Source: Salinimicrobium tongyeongense (GTDB lineage Bacteria > Bacteroidota > Bacteroidia > Flavobacteriales > Flavobacteriaceae). From it: DNA of 64,000 nucleotides. Each line of letters starts with the position of its first letter. Within the stretch, counting starts at the first letter, position 1. The notes under the pieces were generated by a model, which saw only the letters and a program-made list of their open reading frames with translations, had not been told where the DNA came from and made no database searches. Shown here piece by piece: positions 37,060 through 46,405 of the stretch. The position numbers and the translations under genes were made by a program. Where the stretch lies: positions 930,001 to 994,000 of the forward strand of contig NZ_CP069620.1 in the NCBI RefSeq assembly GCF_026109735.1, written 5' to 3'.

Positions 37060-38112
37060 CTAATCTTTTACTGAAAATCTAAAACTTGTTTTACTGAAAT
37101 AAGTCTCTCCTGGTTCCAGGACTACTGAAGGGAAATTTTCCTGGTTTGGAGTATCCGGATAATGTTGTGTTTCAAAACAAAACCCACTTCTCTTTTCATA
37201 AAACCCCTTACCATTCTGAAGTGGCAAAGTGCCGTCCAGGAAGTTTCCGGTGTAGAGCTGCATTCCGGGTTCGGTAGTATAGACTTCCAGTTTCCTTCCC
37301 GACTCAGGGTGAAGGGCCGAAGCTGCGAACCGCAGTCCGTTCTCCGGGTTGTTGATCGCCCAGGTGTGGTCATAGCCGTTGCCCCGCTCTAGTTGCTCAT
37401 GCGCCGCATTAATTTCTTCCCCAATTGCTTTAGGTTTACTAAAATCAAAAGGACTTCCTGCCACAGGAGCAAGCTGGCCGGTAGGAATGAGATGTTCATC
37501 TACCGGCACAAAATCATCGGCATTAATTTGAACTTGATGGTTCAATATGGAGTTTGTAAAGTCACCAGACAAATTGAAATAGGCATGCTGGGTAAGGTTC
37601 ACAATGGTTTTCCTGTCGGTAGTGGCTTTATATTCCACCTCCAGAGAGTTATCTTCAGTAAGGGTATAGGTCACTTCGGTCTCCAGCCGACCGGGAAAGC
37701 CCTCTTCCATGTGTTCACTAATGTAGGATAGCACAAGACTATTCTGCTTTAATGCCTCTTTTACCTTCCACACCACCTTATCAAATCCTTTATCCCCGCC
37801 GTGCAAATGATTTACCCCATTATTTTGAGCAAGCGTGTATTCCTGCCCGTCCAGGGAGAATTTCCCTTTGGCAATACGGTTACCATAACGCCCAATTAGG
37901 GCTCCAAAAAAGGGATTTTCTTCCAAATATTGCTCTAGGGAGTCAAAACCCAAAACCACATCTTCAAAATTGTCATTTTTATCAGGTACTTTTAAAGAAG
38001 TAATGCGACCACCGTAGGTGATAATCTTCACTTCCATTCCCTGTTCATTTCGAAGTGTAAACAGGTCTACCTGTTCCCCCTGTGGGGTAACCCCATATTT
38101 TTCTTTATGCAT
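37060..38112 (-). CDS. galM: Aldose 1-epimerase (mutarotase)
   Basis: This 350-residue protein interconverts alpha and beta anomers of free sugars such as xylose. Family motifs: GGRITSLKVPDKN, NPFFGALIGRYGNRIAKGKF, NGVNHLHGGDKGFDKVVW, LTQHAYFNLSGD with catalytic His, and the C-terminal VVLEPGETYFSKTSFRF with the catalytic Glu region near FPSVVLEPGE. There is no signal peptide, so it is cytosolic. It follows the GH43 gene after 8 bp, which fits xylose processing. Confidence 0.93.
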   Translation of the reverse strand: MHKEKYGVTPQGEQVDLFTLRNEQGMEVKIITYGGRITSLKVPDKNDNFEDVVLGFDSLEQYLEENPFFGALIGRYGNRIAKGKFSLDGQEYTLAQNNGVNHLHGGDKGFDKVVWKVKEALKQNSLVLSYISEHMEEGFPGRLETEVTYTLTEDNSLEVEYKATTDRKTIVNLTQHAYFNLSGDFTNSILNHQVQINADDFVPVDEHLIPTGQLAPVAGSPFDFSKPKAIGEEINAAHEQLERGNGYDHTWAINNPENGLRFAASALHPESGRKLEVYTTEPGMQLYTGNFLDGTLPLQNGKGFYEKRSGFCFETQHYPDTPNQENFPSVVLEPGETYFSKTSFRFSVKD

Positions 38113-38120
38113 TCTTACTC

Positions 38121-39815
38121 TTACTTCTTTTGATAAACCTCATCATTTCCTGAATATTCAAACCAGTCGAAAGCAGCTTTATTTTCAGATGCTTCCCCGT
38201 TTGAAGTGGTATACATTCCAAGGTTAGCACCTACAAATCCGCCTGCCACTCTGGTACTCAGGTATTTTCCGTCAAGTCCACCGCCAAGATTTTCCCATTC
38301 CGATCCGGTTTTGTAAAAGAATTTATATTCATCCTCATCAAATTCCACCTTAAAACCGATCTTTTTAGCTGAAGAAGAAAGTTTCTTGCTCGCAAGTAAT
38401 TCTTCTCCGCCCTCCTTGCCTCTATAAAGCTGCACTACAGGGGAATTTCCTTCATAAGATTTAGCTATAAAATAAAAGTGGGACTCATTTTGAAAGGCTA
38501 TTAATCCGGCTTTTTCATTGGATTTTTTAGTTTCAAATTCTAAGGATACTGCCGCCTCGCCGGTCAAATGTTGCTGCCGGTGTGCAATAAAACTTGGGTT
38601 AGAAGTGCCAGAAACCGTTTCGGACCTCGTCTTCATGACCAGGTAACCATCCCGCTCATTTAAGTTGTACCACTCTTCTTTAGGATTCCGAAGAAATAAC
38701 CAGTGAAGTGCAAGTTCCTTTTCATCAAAATCTTTCCTGAACTCGAAATTACCGTTCAGCGGAAAAAGGTCTTTATTTAACGTCACACCTTCAGGAAGCG
38801 GATATTCATTTTTTATCTCCTCTCCTCCCAGGTCAAAAACTGGCCAGTCATTTTCCCATTTTACAGGGGTCATAAAAGTCTCTCTTCCGGTGTTGTAAAA
38901 ATCCCCTTCATAAGGCCGAACCGCAAGGAAAACCCCATACCACTCGCCATTTGGGTGCTGCACTATATCGGCATGTCCCGCTGAAGTGATGGGATTTGGC
39001 CTGTCTGGATCCAGATGTCGCTGCGTAAGAATAGGATTTTCTTCATAAGGAATAAATTCATCATCAATATTCCTGTTCCTGTAGATCATTTCTGAATGGT
39101 TTACCGCAGTACCACCTTCGGCAGTCATCAGATAATAATAGCCATTCAATTTGTAGATCCTGGGGCCTTCAGCCCAAACCGGTTTGGTAGAAATATCTAC
39201 TCCGCCGTTCACCAGAATACGGTTTTCTCCTACAGTTTTCAGGTTTTCTTTATCAAATTCCATCATGCGGATGGTGCGGTGGCCATCATATAAGGGCTCA
39301 TTATTTGGCGGATCGCTATTATAAACTATATAAGACTTTTCCTCGTCAAAAAATAATCCTGGATCAATTCCCAGCACTTCGGGAAGCCACACGGGATCAC
39401 TCCAGGGCCCCGCAGGATCTTCGGCAGTCATTACAAAGTTCCCCTTTCCGTCCACAACTGTACAGGTGAGGTAAAAAGTTCCGTTATCATAGCTGATATC
39501 GGGGGCAAAAATAGCGCGGGAGGTTCCAAAGCCTTCCAGGTCAATTTGATCGGGCCGGTCTATTACATTGCCTATCTGCTTCCAGTTCACAAGATCTGTA
39601 CTGTGAAAAACAGGAATTCCGGGGTAAAAGGCAAAGGTGGAATGCACCATGTAGAAATTTCCGTTACCATCATCGGTAATTGCCGGGTCGGGATACCAGC
39701 CTGCCAGAATTGGATTTTGAAAGGTTTCCTGGGCGACCGCCATAAAGAAGGAACCTAAAATAAAGAGGCCTGTAAAAAGCCATTTTTGAAACCTTAGTCG
39801 AAGAGAACTTTTCAT
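38121..39815 (-). CDS. GH43 beta-xylosidase with C-terminal beta-sandwich domain
   Basis: The 564-residue protein has a signal peptide ending near AVAQ, so it is exported. The GH43 propeller (about 30-340) shows base Asp in AGWYPDPAITDDGNGNFYM, middle Asp in LGIDPGLFFDEEKSYIVY and acid Glu in WAEGPRIYKLNGYYYLMTAEGG. A C-terminal concanavalin-like domain (about 350-555) completes the fold typical of exo-acting beta-xylosidases. It lies in the operon with transketolase and galM. Activity on xylo-oligosaccharides is inferred from family and context. Confidence 0.92.
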   Translation of the reverse strand: MKSSLRLRFQKWLFTGLFILGSFFMAVAQETFQNPILAGWYPDPAITDDGNGNFYMVHSTFAFYPGIPVFHSTDLVNWKQIGNVIDRPDQIDLEGFGTSRAIFAPDISYDNGTFYLTCTVVDGKGNFVMTAEDPAGPWSDPVWLPEVLGIDPGLFFDEEKSYIVYNSDPPNNEPLYDGHRTIRMMEFDKENLKTVGENRILVNGGVDISTKPVWAEGPRIYKLNGYYYLMTAEGGTAVNHSEMIYRNRNIDDEFIPYEENPILTQRHLDPDRPNPITSAGHADIVQHPNGEWYGVFLAVRPYEGDFYNTGRETFMTPVKWENDWPVFDLGGEEIKNEYPLPEGVTLNKDLFPLNGNFEFRKDFDEKELALHWLFLRNPKEEWYNLNERDGYLVMKTRSETVSGTSNPSFIAHRQQHLTGEAAVSLEFETKKSNEKAGLIAFQNESHFYFIAKSYEGNSPVVQLYRGKEGGEELLASKKLSSSAKKIGFKVEFDEDEYKFFYKTGSEWENLGGGLDGKYLSTRVAGGFVGANLGMYTTSNGEASENKAAFDWFEYSGNDEVYQKK

Positions 39816-39831
39816 GAAGTACAGCGTTTTT

Positions 39832-40785
39832 TTATTTTCTACTGATGACTTTTTCTGAAGCTTTTACAATGGCTTCAGCATTTAACCCATATTTCTCCAA
39901 AAGCTGTTCAGGGGTTCCACTTTCTCCAAAAGTGTCATTTGTAGCCACAAACTCCTGAGGCGCAGGATGGTTTTTCACCAAAGTACGGGCTATGCTTTCG
40001 CCAAGTCCGCCCAGGTAATTGTGTTCTTCAGCAGTAACCACACATCCGGTTTTTTTCACCGATGCAAGTACGGCTTCTTCATCAAGAGGTTTAATGGTGT
40101 GTATATTTATCACTTCGGCACTAATCCCCTTTTCTGCAAGTTGTTCCGCAGCCTGAATTGCTTCCCAAACCAGGTGGCCTGTGGCAATAATGGTGACATC
40201 GTTCCCTTCCAGTAAATGGACTGCTTTTCCTATTTGAAATTCTTCATCTGCAGGTGTGAAATTAGCCACTTTTGGCCTTCCGAAGCGCAAATACACAGGG
40301 CCTTTGTGCTCTGCTATGGCTAGTGTTGCTGCTTTTGTTTGATTGTAGTCGCAGGTGTTGATCACCGTCATTCCCGGAAGCATCTTCATAAGCCCGATAT
40401 CTTCAAGGATCTGGTGAGTAGCTCCATCTTCCCCAAGGGTAACCCCTGAGTGGGAAGCGCAGATCTTGACATTCTTATCGGAATAGGCAACACTTTGTCT
40501 TATCTGGTCATACACCCTTCCTGTGGCAAAATTGGCAAAAGTTCCTGCAAACGGAATTTTTCCACCAATAGTTAAACCTGCGGCCATTCCAATCATATTG
40601 GCCTCTGCAATTCCCACCTGAAAGAAACGTTCAGGATTTTCGTCTATGAAATCCTGCATTTTCAGAGATCCTACAAGGTCGGCACAAAGAGCAACTACGT
40701 TTGGATTTTTACGGCCCAGTTCAGTAAGCCCATCTCCAAATCCGGAGCGGGTATCTTTTTTTCCAGTATCTATATATTTTTTCAT
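39832..40785 (-). CDS. Transketolase, C-terminal subunit
   Basis: This 317-residue subunit carries the pyrimidine-binding and C-terminal domains of transketolase (GIAEANMIGMAAGLTIGGKIPF with the conserved Glu; SHSGVTLGEDGATHQ). It pairs with the N-terminal subunit encoded 13 bp upstream. Together they transfer two-carbon units in the non-oxidative pentose phosphate pathway, handling xylulose 5-phosphate made by XylB. Confidence 0.93.
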   Translation of the reverse strand: MKKYIDTGKKDTRSGFGDGLTELGRKNPNVVALCADLVGSLKMQDFIDENPERFFQVGIAEANMIGMAAGLTIGGKIPFAGTFANFATGRVYDQIRQSVAYSDKNVKICASHSGVTLGEDGATHQILEDIGLMKMLPGMTVINTCDYNQTKAATLAIAEHKGPVYLRFGRPKVANFTPADEEFQIGKAVHLLEGNDVTIIATGHLVWEAIQAAEQLAEKGISAEVINIHTIKPLDEEAVLASVKKTGCVVTAEEHNYLGGLGESIARTLVKNHPAPQEFVATNDTFGESGTPEQLLEKYGLNAEAIVKASEKVISRK

Positions 40786-40798
40786 TCTGTTATTCCTT

Positions 40799-41641
40799 TT
40801 AATAATCTCCTAAAGTTTCCGGGTTTTGAGCAAGTGCTTTCTCCAGTTGCTCATCATTTGGCGCTTTGCCGTGCCATGCATGCGTATGCATCATGAAGTC
40901 TACACCGTGACCCATTTCAGAATGCATGAGGACACACACTGGTTTACCCTTTCCTGTTCGGGCTTTAGCCTCATTTAGACCGTTGATCACCTGCTTTAGG
41001 TCATTCCCGTTCTCGATCTCAAGTACATCCCATCCAAAAGCCTCAAACTTTGCCTTTAAACTTCCCATAGGAAGGACATTATCTGTACTTCCGTCTATTT
41101 GTTGCCCGTTAAGGTCTATTGTAGAGATCAGGTTATCTACTTTATTGCCGGCAGCATACATAATGGCTTCCCAGTTTTGCCCTTCCTGCAGTTCACCGTC
41201 TCCATGAAGAGTAAATACTAAATGAGAATCTTTATTTAGCTTTTTTGCCTGCGCAGCACCAATAGCTACAGACATTCCCTGCCCCAAAGATCCAGACGCA
41301 ACCCTAACCCCCGGTAAACCTTCATGTGTGGTTGGATGCCCCTGTAGCCTGGAATTGATAAGCCTGAAGGTATTGAGTTCTTCTACCGGAAAATAGCCGC
41401 TTCTGGCAAGTACGCTATAGAAAACCGGGGAAATATGCCCGTTAGACAAAAAGAAAAGGTCTTCTCCAATTCCATCCATATTAAATTCAGGATTGTGTTG
41501 CATCACTTCCTGATAAAGTGCAGTAAAAAATTCTGTGCACCCCAATGAACCTCCGGGATGACCGGAATCTACTTTATGTACCTGCCGTAAAATATCGCGA
41601 CGTACCTGTATCGCAAAGTTTTCAAGTTGTTTTATATCCAT
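40799..41641 (-). CDS. Transketolase, N-terminal (thiamine diphosphate) subunit
   Basis: This 280-residue subunit has the ThDP domain: HPGGSLGCTEFFTALY, GSLGQGMSVAIGAA, and the GDGELQEGQNWEA-x-NLISTIDLNGQ diphosphate motif. A split transketolase is common in some bacteria and archaea. It lies between transaldolase (6 bp) and the C-terminal subunit, giving a stoichiometric operon. Confidence 0.94.
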   Translation of the reverse strand: MDIKQLENFAIQVRRDILRQVHKVDSGHPGGSLGCTEFFTALYQEVMQHNPEFNMDGIGEDLFFLSNGHISPVFYSVLARSGYFPVEELNTFRLINSRLQGHPTTHEGLPGVRVASGSLGQGMSVAIGAAQAKKLNKDSHLVFTLHGDGELQEGQNWEAIMYAAGNKVDNLISTIDLNGQQIDGSTDNVLPMGSLKAKFEAFGWDVLEIENGNDLKQVINGLNEAKARTGKGKPVCVLMHSEMGHGVDFMMHTHAWHGKAPNDEQLEKALAQNPETLGDY

Positions 41642-41647
41642 AACCGT

Positions 41648-42301
41648 TTAATTAAAAGATTTTGCATCCTCCAGGAACTTGGCCAGTCCGCTATCGGTAA
41701 GAGGGTGTTTTAAAAGTCCGTCTATTGAAGAAAGAGGCCCTGTCATGACATCAGCCCCAATTTTAGCGCAATTAACCACATGCATGGTATGCCTTATGGA
41801 AGCCGCCAGGATTTGTGTTTCAAATCTATAGTTGTCATAGATTTGACGAATCTCTGCAATTAACTGCAAGCCATCGGTAGAGATATCATCAAGCCTTCCC
41901 AAAAACGGAGAAACATAAGTCGCTCCTGCTTTTGCAGCCAGTAAAGCCTGCCCTGCTGAAAAAACCAGGGTACAGTTAGTACGTATTCCTTTATCAGAAA
42001 AATATTTAATAGCCTTTATCCCCTCTTTGATCATAGGAACTTTCACTACGATTTGTGGATGCAGCTCTGCCAGTTCTTCACCCTCCTTTACTATCTCGTC
42101 AAAAGTTGTGGCTATCACTTCCGCAGAAACGTCACCATCAACAATTTCACAAATATCTACATAGTGCTTTAGGATATTATCCCTTCCTCTTATGCCTTCT
42201 TTTGCCATTAAAGAAGGATTGGTGGTTACTCCATCCAAAACACCCAGTTCCTGTGCTTCCCTAATCTGATCAAGGTTGGCAGTGTCAATAAAAAATTTCA
42301 T
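41648..42301 (-). CDS. Transaldolase (small TalC/FSA-like subfamily)
   Basis: This 217-residue enzyme is of the short transaldolase group. Motifs: [36 protein letters not shown], the Schiff-base Lys in [11 protein letters not shown], and [13 protein letters not shown]. It leads the pentose phosphate part of the island (transaldolase, transketolase N and C). Fructose-6-phosphate aldolase is the alternative activity for this subfamily, but the neighbours favour transaldolase. Confidence 0.92.
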   Translation of the reverse strand: MKFFIDTANLDQIREAQELGVLDGVTTNPSLMAKEGIRGRDNILKHYVDICEIVDGDVSAEVIATTFDEIVKEGEELAELHPQIVVKVPMIKEGIKAIKYFSDKGIRTNCTLVFSAGQALLAAKAGATYVSPFLGRLDDISTDGLQLIAEIRQIYDNYRFETQILAASIRHTMHVVNCAKIGADVMTGPLSSIDGLLKHPLTDSGLAKFLEDAKSFN

Positions 42302-42508
42302 ATCTACGCATTCTTATTAATTCAAAATAAATGATCAACCTACTTGTTGTCATTTTTACTATAAGGCAAGATAAAAAATAATACTGACATTTAACGTCTC
42401 TTTAAGGAAAAGATTCTCCTAAGGCATCATAGGTAAGAATACTACTGCTGCTATAATCCTTACTATGACCTTTTTTTATATTTCTTCAGAAAAAAACCCC
42501 GAACAAAA

Positions 42509-42535
42509 AAAGGCCGCCTTTTCAGGCAGCCTTTT
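42509..42535 (-). terminator. Terminator downstream of the PepSY-like gene
   Basis: AAGGC-GCCT pairs with AGGC-GCCTT with one internal mismatch, and on the minus strand a run of seven Ts follows. It lies about 25 bp past the gene at 42558 and separates it from the transaldolase promoter. Confidence 0.75.
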
Positions 42536-42557
42536 CGGGAATTCATTCTAAATTTTA

Positions 42558-42989
42558 CTAATCTAATTTTCTAAAATTCCCCTGGGCATCAAATTCTACT
42601 TCCACACCATTGGATAGTTCAATTTCCTGCTCCTTTTTTTGCTTTTCCCATCCTACTACCTGCGCATCTGCATGGTTAGCACTTAAATAAGAAGCAATTT
42701 TGGAAGGCAAAACTGAAGTAGGAATTGCTTCCCCGTTCTCACTGTCGATTTCAACAATATTCCCGTTCTCATCAAAATCCAGCTTTACTCCGTTAGAAAG
42801 CCTAACTTCGTACTTGTCGTCTTCCCAAATTTGCCAGTTACTGTTTTCATTCACTTGTGCCACAGAAACTGAGGAAAAGTGCTGATTAACATAATCCTGT
42901 GCCGTGCGAGGCAGGTTGTTTGTATTTGTCTGTGCAAACAATCCAATTGAGAATAGCGCGCAAAACGCTGATACAACTACTTTTTTCAT
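42558..42989 (-). CDS. PepSY-like periplasmic protein
   Basis: A 143-residue secreted protein with signal peptide ending near GLFAQ. Two repeats of the PepSY-like (DUF2874-type) fold are visible, each with a YEVRLSNGV-LDFDENGNIVEID or IELSNGVEVEFDAQGNFRKLD hairpin. It is divergent from a two-component system, and a second family member follows that system at 45094. Such proteins are thought to act as envelope sensors or inhibitors. The molecular function is unknown. Confidence 0.8.
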   Translation of the reverse strand: MKKVVVSAFCALFSIGLFAQTNTNNLPRTAQDYVNQHFSSVSVAQVNENSNWQIWEDDKYEVRLSNGVKLDFDENGNIVEIDSENGEAIPTSVLPSKIASYLSANHADAQVVGWEKQKKEQEIELSNGVEVEFDAQGNFRKLD

Positions 42990-43020
42990 AACTTGTTTTT
43001 TTAATTTGAAGCGAAATAAG

Positions 43021-43040
43021 CACCAAAAACTGGAAGAAAT
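43021..43040 (-). promoter_or_regulatory. Candidate response-regulator site, copy 1 (TTCTTCCAGTTT)
   Basis: The minus strand reads ATTTCTTCCAGTTTTTGGTG, resembling the plus-strand ATTCTTTCCAGTTTCCA at 45044-45060. Both precede PepSY-like genes flanking the same two-component system. Confidence 0.35.
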
Positions 43041-43088
43041 TAGGAAAAGCCCGATTCCCGAATCCTAAATCTTTCCCAAATTCAAGGC

Positions 43089-43096
43089 TACTTTTG
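43089..43096 (+). promoter_or_regulatory. Putative -7 element of the two-component operon
   Basis: TACTTTTG matches TAnnTTTG exactly and ends five bases before the ATG at 43102. Transcription would start at or next to the start codon, so the mRNA may be leaderless. No good -33 TTG is visible. Confidence 0.45.
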
Positions 43097-43101
43097 AAAC
43101 T

Positions 43102-43779
43102 ATGAAGATCCTGATTATTGAAGACGAAAAAGACATGAGGCAGAATATGCAGGCTACGCTCGAGAAAGAAAATTTTCTCGTAGAGCCTGTAGCCACCTAT
43201 GCCCAGGCCATGTCAAAAATAGGAGTTTACGATTACGACTGCATCTTATTAGACATTGGCCTGCCCGATGGCAATGGCCTGGAGATCCTCAAAACGCTAA
43301 AAGAAAAGGGCTACAGTGATTCGGTCATTATAGTTTCGGCTAAAGATTCTATTGACGATAAAGTGCACGGCCTTGAATTGGGTGCCGACGATTACCTGCC
43401 CAAACCTTTTCACATGGCCGAGCTCAATGCGCGCGTCAAGGCTGTGCTGCGCCGTAGAAAACTTGAAGGGAACAATCTTTTAGAAGTGGGGAATGTGGCC
43501 ATAAACATCAACAACCACCAGGTGAGCGTTAACGGAGAAGACCTGGAGTTGAACCGCAAAGAATTTGACGTACTCTTCTACCTTTGCACCAATCAAAACC
43601 GCCTGGTAAGCAAATCGGCTCTGGCCGAACATGTTTGGGGAGATTATATAGACCAGACAGATAATTTTGACTTTATCTATTCCCAAATTAAAAACCTGCG
43701 GAAGAAATTATGCGACAAAAATGCCGAAATTGAGATCAAAGCCGTCTACGGAATAGGCTATAAGCTCCTGGTTCCATGA
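43102..43779 (+). CDS. OmpR/PhoB-family response regulator
   Basis: This 225-residue protein has a receiver domain with acidic pair ED at 7-8, phospho-acceptor Asp in CILLDIGLPDGNG, and Lys in DDYLPKPFH. A winged-helix output domain follows (LELNRKEFDVLFYLCTNQNRLVSKSALAEHVWGD). It overlaps the kinase gene by 4 bp (ATGA), indicating coupled translation. Targets may include the flanking PepSY-like genes (shared upstream motif). Confidence 0.93.
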   Translation: MKILIIEDEKDMRQNMQATLEKENFLVEPVATYAQAMSKIGVYDYDCILLDIGLPDGNGLEILKTLKEKGYSDSVIIVSAKDSIDDKVHGLELGADDYLPKPFHMAELNARVKAVLRRRKLEGNNLLEVGNVAININNHQVSVNGEDLELNRKEFDVLFYLCTNQNRLVSKSALAEHVWGDYIDQTDNFDFIYSQIKNLRKKLCDKNAEIEIKAVYGIGYKLLVP

Positions 43780-45035
43780 AACTGCTCAACTACACCACCA
43801 CATACTTTGCAGTGATCCTCATCTTTTTGCTGGGGCTGTGGGCCCTTATTTTTTATTTTGAAATCCTTGACGAGATCTACGACAGCATGGATGACGGGCT
43901 CGACAACCAGAAAATGCTGGTGATAAGACAGGCAAGAGAAGATCCTTCCATTCTTGAAAAAAGGGCTTTTGAAGATGGAAAATACATCATAACGCCCACC
44001 ACACCTCAGCACAGCCGCAATTTTAGAGATGCTTACCGCGATACGCTCATGTTCATGGAAAATGAATCTGAATATGAGCCGGTGCGCCTGCTCGAAAGCG
44101 TTTTTCAACAGAATGGGGAATTCTATAAAATTAAGGTGGTCACCTCAATGGTTGAAGAAGACGACCTGCGAAAAGAGCTCTTCTTTTCTTTGATATGGCT
44201 CTATCTGGGTTTGATCCTTACCATACTTTTGCTGAATAATGTACTTCAGAAGAAGGCCTGGAAGCCATTTTACAGGCTCCTTCACCAGCTTGAAAAATTC
44301 AGCATAGAGAAGGACAATAAAATCAGGTTTGAAAAGACAAAAATTGAAGAATTCCAGCTGCTGAATGACAGGATAGACCGCTTGCTGAAAAAATCTGTAG
44401 AAAGCTATAAGAGTCAGAAAGAATTTATCGAAAATGCTTCCCATGAGCTGCAAACGCCCCTGGCCATAAGCATCAACAAGCTCGAATTAATGGCCGAAAA
44501 TGCCAATTTACCTCCTGCGCAAATGGAAGAGCTAGGCACGGTGCTGCACAGCCTGGAACGGCTTACCCGGCTTAACAGGTCACTCCTGCTACTGTCGCGG
44601 ATTGAAAACAGGCAGTTTGCTGAAACGGAAAAGATCAACTGGAACGCCCTGGTAAAGCAGATTATCAACGAATTTGAAGATTTTGCCAACCACCGGCAGG
44701 TGACAATACATCTTTCTGAAGAAACCCAGATTGAACACACCGGCAATAAAGACCTGGCCGGGATCCTTATTTCAAACCTCCTCAAAAATGCCATTTTTCA
44801 CACCCCTTCCGGAACAGCCGTTAGCATAAAAATTTCTTCGGAAGGAATTCAGTTTGCAAATCCGGGAACGGCGCCATTAGAAAAGGCTAAAATCTTCAGC
44901 AGATTTAAAGGCGCCGAAAAAGAAGACTCCAACGGACTTGGCCTGGCGATTTCAAAAGCCATAGTTGAGAAAATGGGACTGGAATTAGATTACAGCCACG
45001 CCAATAAAAACCACATTTTCAGCATTTCTTTTTAA
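43776..45035 (+). CDS. Sensor histidine kinase
   Basis: A 419-residue inner-membrane kinase with two transmembrane segments (about 8-30 and 130-152) enclosing a periplasmic sensor of about 100 residues. A linker leads to HisKA (ENASHELQTPLAISINKLEL with phospho-His) and HATPase (LLKNAIFHTPSG, and a short SNGLGLAISKAIVEKMG). The ATP-lid region is compact. It partners the overlapping response regulator. The signal is unknown. Confidence 0.92.
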   Translation: MKLLNYTTTYFAVILIFLLGLWALIFYFEILDEIYDSMDDGLDNQKMLVIRQAREDPSILEKRAFEDGKYIITPTTPQHSRNFRDAYRDTLMFMENESEYEPVRLLESVFQQNGEFYKIKVVTSMVEEDDLRKELFFSLIWLYLGLILTILLLNNVLQKKAWKPFYRLLHQLEKFSIEKDNKIRFEKTKIEEFQLLNDRIDRLLKKSVESYKSQKEFIENASHELQTPLAISINKLELMAENANLPPAQMEELGTVLHSLERLTRLNRSLLLLSRIENRQFAETEKINWNALVKQIINEFEDFANHRQVTIHLSEETQIEHTGNKDLAGILISNLLKNAIFHTPSGTAVSIKISSEGIQFANPGTAPLEKAKIFSRFKGAEKEDSNGLGLAISKAIVEKMGLELDYSHANKNHIFSISF

Positions 45036-45043
45036 AGTTCCCA

Positions 45044-45060
45044 ATTCTTTCCAGTTTCCA
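45044..45060 (+). promoter_or_regulatory. Candidate response-regulator site, copy 2
   Basis: ATTCTTTCCAGTTTCCA, followed by TTCCCAAATT, gives TTCCA-like tandem steps upstream of the second PepSY-like gene. A related sequence lies upstream of the first one (43021-43040, minus). Confidence 0.35.
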
Positions 45061-45093
45061 TTCCCAAATTAGTCGAAAGAAAAATAAGAAAAA

Positions 45094-45540
45094 GTGATAT
45101 CAAGAGGTTTATTCTTGCTGCTGACGGGCATTTTGTTGTGGTCTTGCGACAATGATGACTATCCCTATGCAAAAGTGCCCTCTGTAGTACGAAATGAATT
45201 CTGGACCCAGTACCCCGATGCTACAGATGCGGTATTCATTGAACTGGGAGAAAATTACGAGGTAGATTTTGAGATAAACGGCGAAGATGCTGCGGCAGTG
45301 ATTAGTACCTCGGGAAATATCCTGAAAGAGAAAAAGGAAATTGAATGGAGTGACCTCCCCACTGCAGTACAGCAGAGCCTCGACAACACTTACGGGCAAA
45401 AAAAAATTGAAGATCCCGAATGGGTGAGAATAGGAGAAAAAATTTATTACCAGGCAGAGGTGAGCCGGTTGCTTTTAGATAAAAAAATTGTGCTCACCGC
45501 TGCAGGTAAAATTGATACTAACCTGAATTACTGGAAATAA
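45094..45540 (+). CDS. PepSY-like lipoprotein
   Basis: This 148-residue protein begins with GTG at 45094, and the short hydrophobic leader ends in lipobox LLWSC. Two PepSY-like units follow (AVFIELGENYEVDFEINGEDAAAVISTSGNI and YYQAEVSRLLLDKKIVLTAAGKI). It is about 55 bp after the kinase gene. Pairing with the homologue at 42558 suggests both serve the intervening two-component system, as targets or sensors. That is inference. Confidence 0.75.
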   Translation: MISRGLFLLLTGILLWSCDNDDYPYAKVPSVVRNEFWTQYPDATDAVFIELGENYEVDFEINGEDAAAVISTSGNILKEKKEIEWSDLPTAVQQSLDNTYGQKKIEDPEWVRIGEKIYYQAEVSRLLLDKKIVLTAAGKIDTNLNYWK

Positions 45541-45547
45541 AAGAGTC

Positions 45548-46399
45548 ATGAAAAAGATCATTTTTGGAATACTGGTTCTGGCCATTGCGGGCATTGGTTA
45601 TTTCTCCTTTAAGGAAAAACCTTCAGAAAACAACACTAAAGAAGATTACAAGATCCTTCAGAAGTGGGATTTGCCCGAGGTGCTTAATGAAATTTCGGGC
45701 ATTGCATGGATTGATGAATATCGTGTTGCCTGTGTGCAGGATGAAGATGGCATTATCTTTATCTACAATTTAAATACTTCCGAAGTAGAGGGAAAAACCT
45801 CTTTTGGGGATGGCGGGGATTATGAAGGTATAGCTGTGGTCAAAAACAACGCTTACGTACTGCGAAGTGACGGGGTGCTTTTTGAAGTGGACAATTTCAC
45901 CGGAGATAAGCCACAGGTGCAGAAGCATGTTACAGAAACAAACAAATTCAGCAAAATCAACCTGGAAGGTTTGTGTGCCGACTCAAAGAACAACCGACTC
46001 CTGCTGGCCGTAAAAGAAGGTAAAGATTTTGAGGAACAAAAAGGCGTTTACACCTTCAATTTAAACAACAAAGATTCTGATAAAGCCCCCCTTTTTATGC
46101 TTCGGCTTTCAGATCCCGTTTTTAAGTCTGTAAAAGCCGAGCTGAAAGAAAAATTTTCGCCCGGAGAGATCGGAATTCACCCCAAAACCGGCGAGTACTA
46201 TATTCTTGACGGCACCAGGCCAAAGCTTCTAATCACCGATAAAGACGGGGTTCCAAAGGAGTTATTCATGTTCCGGTCTAAAGATTTTGGAAATCCCGAA
46301 GGCCTCACTTTTAGTCCGAACGGTGACCTCTACATCTCAAATGAAGCCGAAGATGCGCCTGCCAACATTTTAAAGATTTCACTAAACCGCAAAAAATAG
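45548..46399 (+). CDS. SdiA-regulated-like (esterase/propeller) exported protein
   Basis: This 283-residue protein has an N-terminal hydrophobic anchor or signal (about 5-20) followed by a beta-propeller resembling the SdiA-regulated family: LNEISGIAWIDEYRVACVQDEDGIIFIYNL, YEGIAVVKNNAYVLRSDG, and the closing FGNPEGLTFSPNGDLYISNEA. It is 7 bp downstream of the PepSY-like lipoprotein and probably co-transcribed. The biochemical function is not known. Confidence 0.8.
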   Translation: MKKIIFGILVLAIAGIGYFSFKEKPSENNTKEDYKILQKWDLPEVLNEISGIAWIDEYRVACVQDEDGIIFIYNLNTSEVEGKTSFGDGGDYEGIAVVKNNAYVLRSDGVLFEVDNFTGDKPQVQKHVTETNKFSKINLEGLCADSKNNRLLLAVKEGKDFEEQKGVYTFNLNNKDSDKAPLFMLRLSDPVFKSVKAELKEKFSPGEIGIHPKTGEYYILDGTRPKLLITDKDGVPKELFMFRSKDFGNPEGLTFSPNGDLYISNEAEDAPANILKISLNRKK

Positions 46400-46405
46400 T
46401 ACCCA

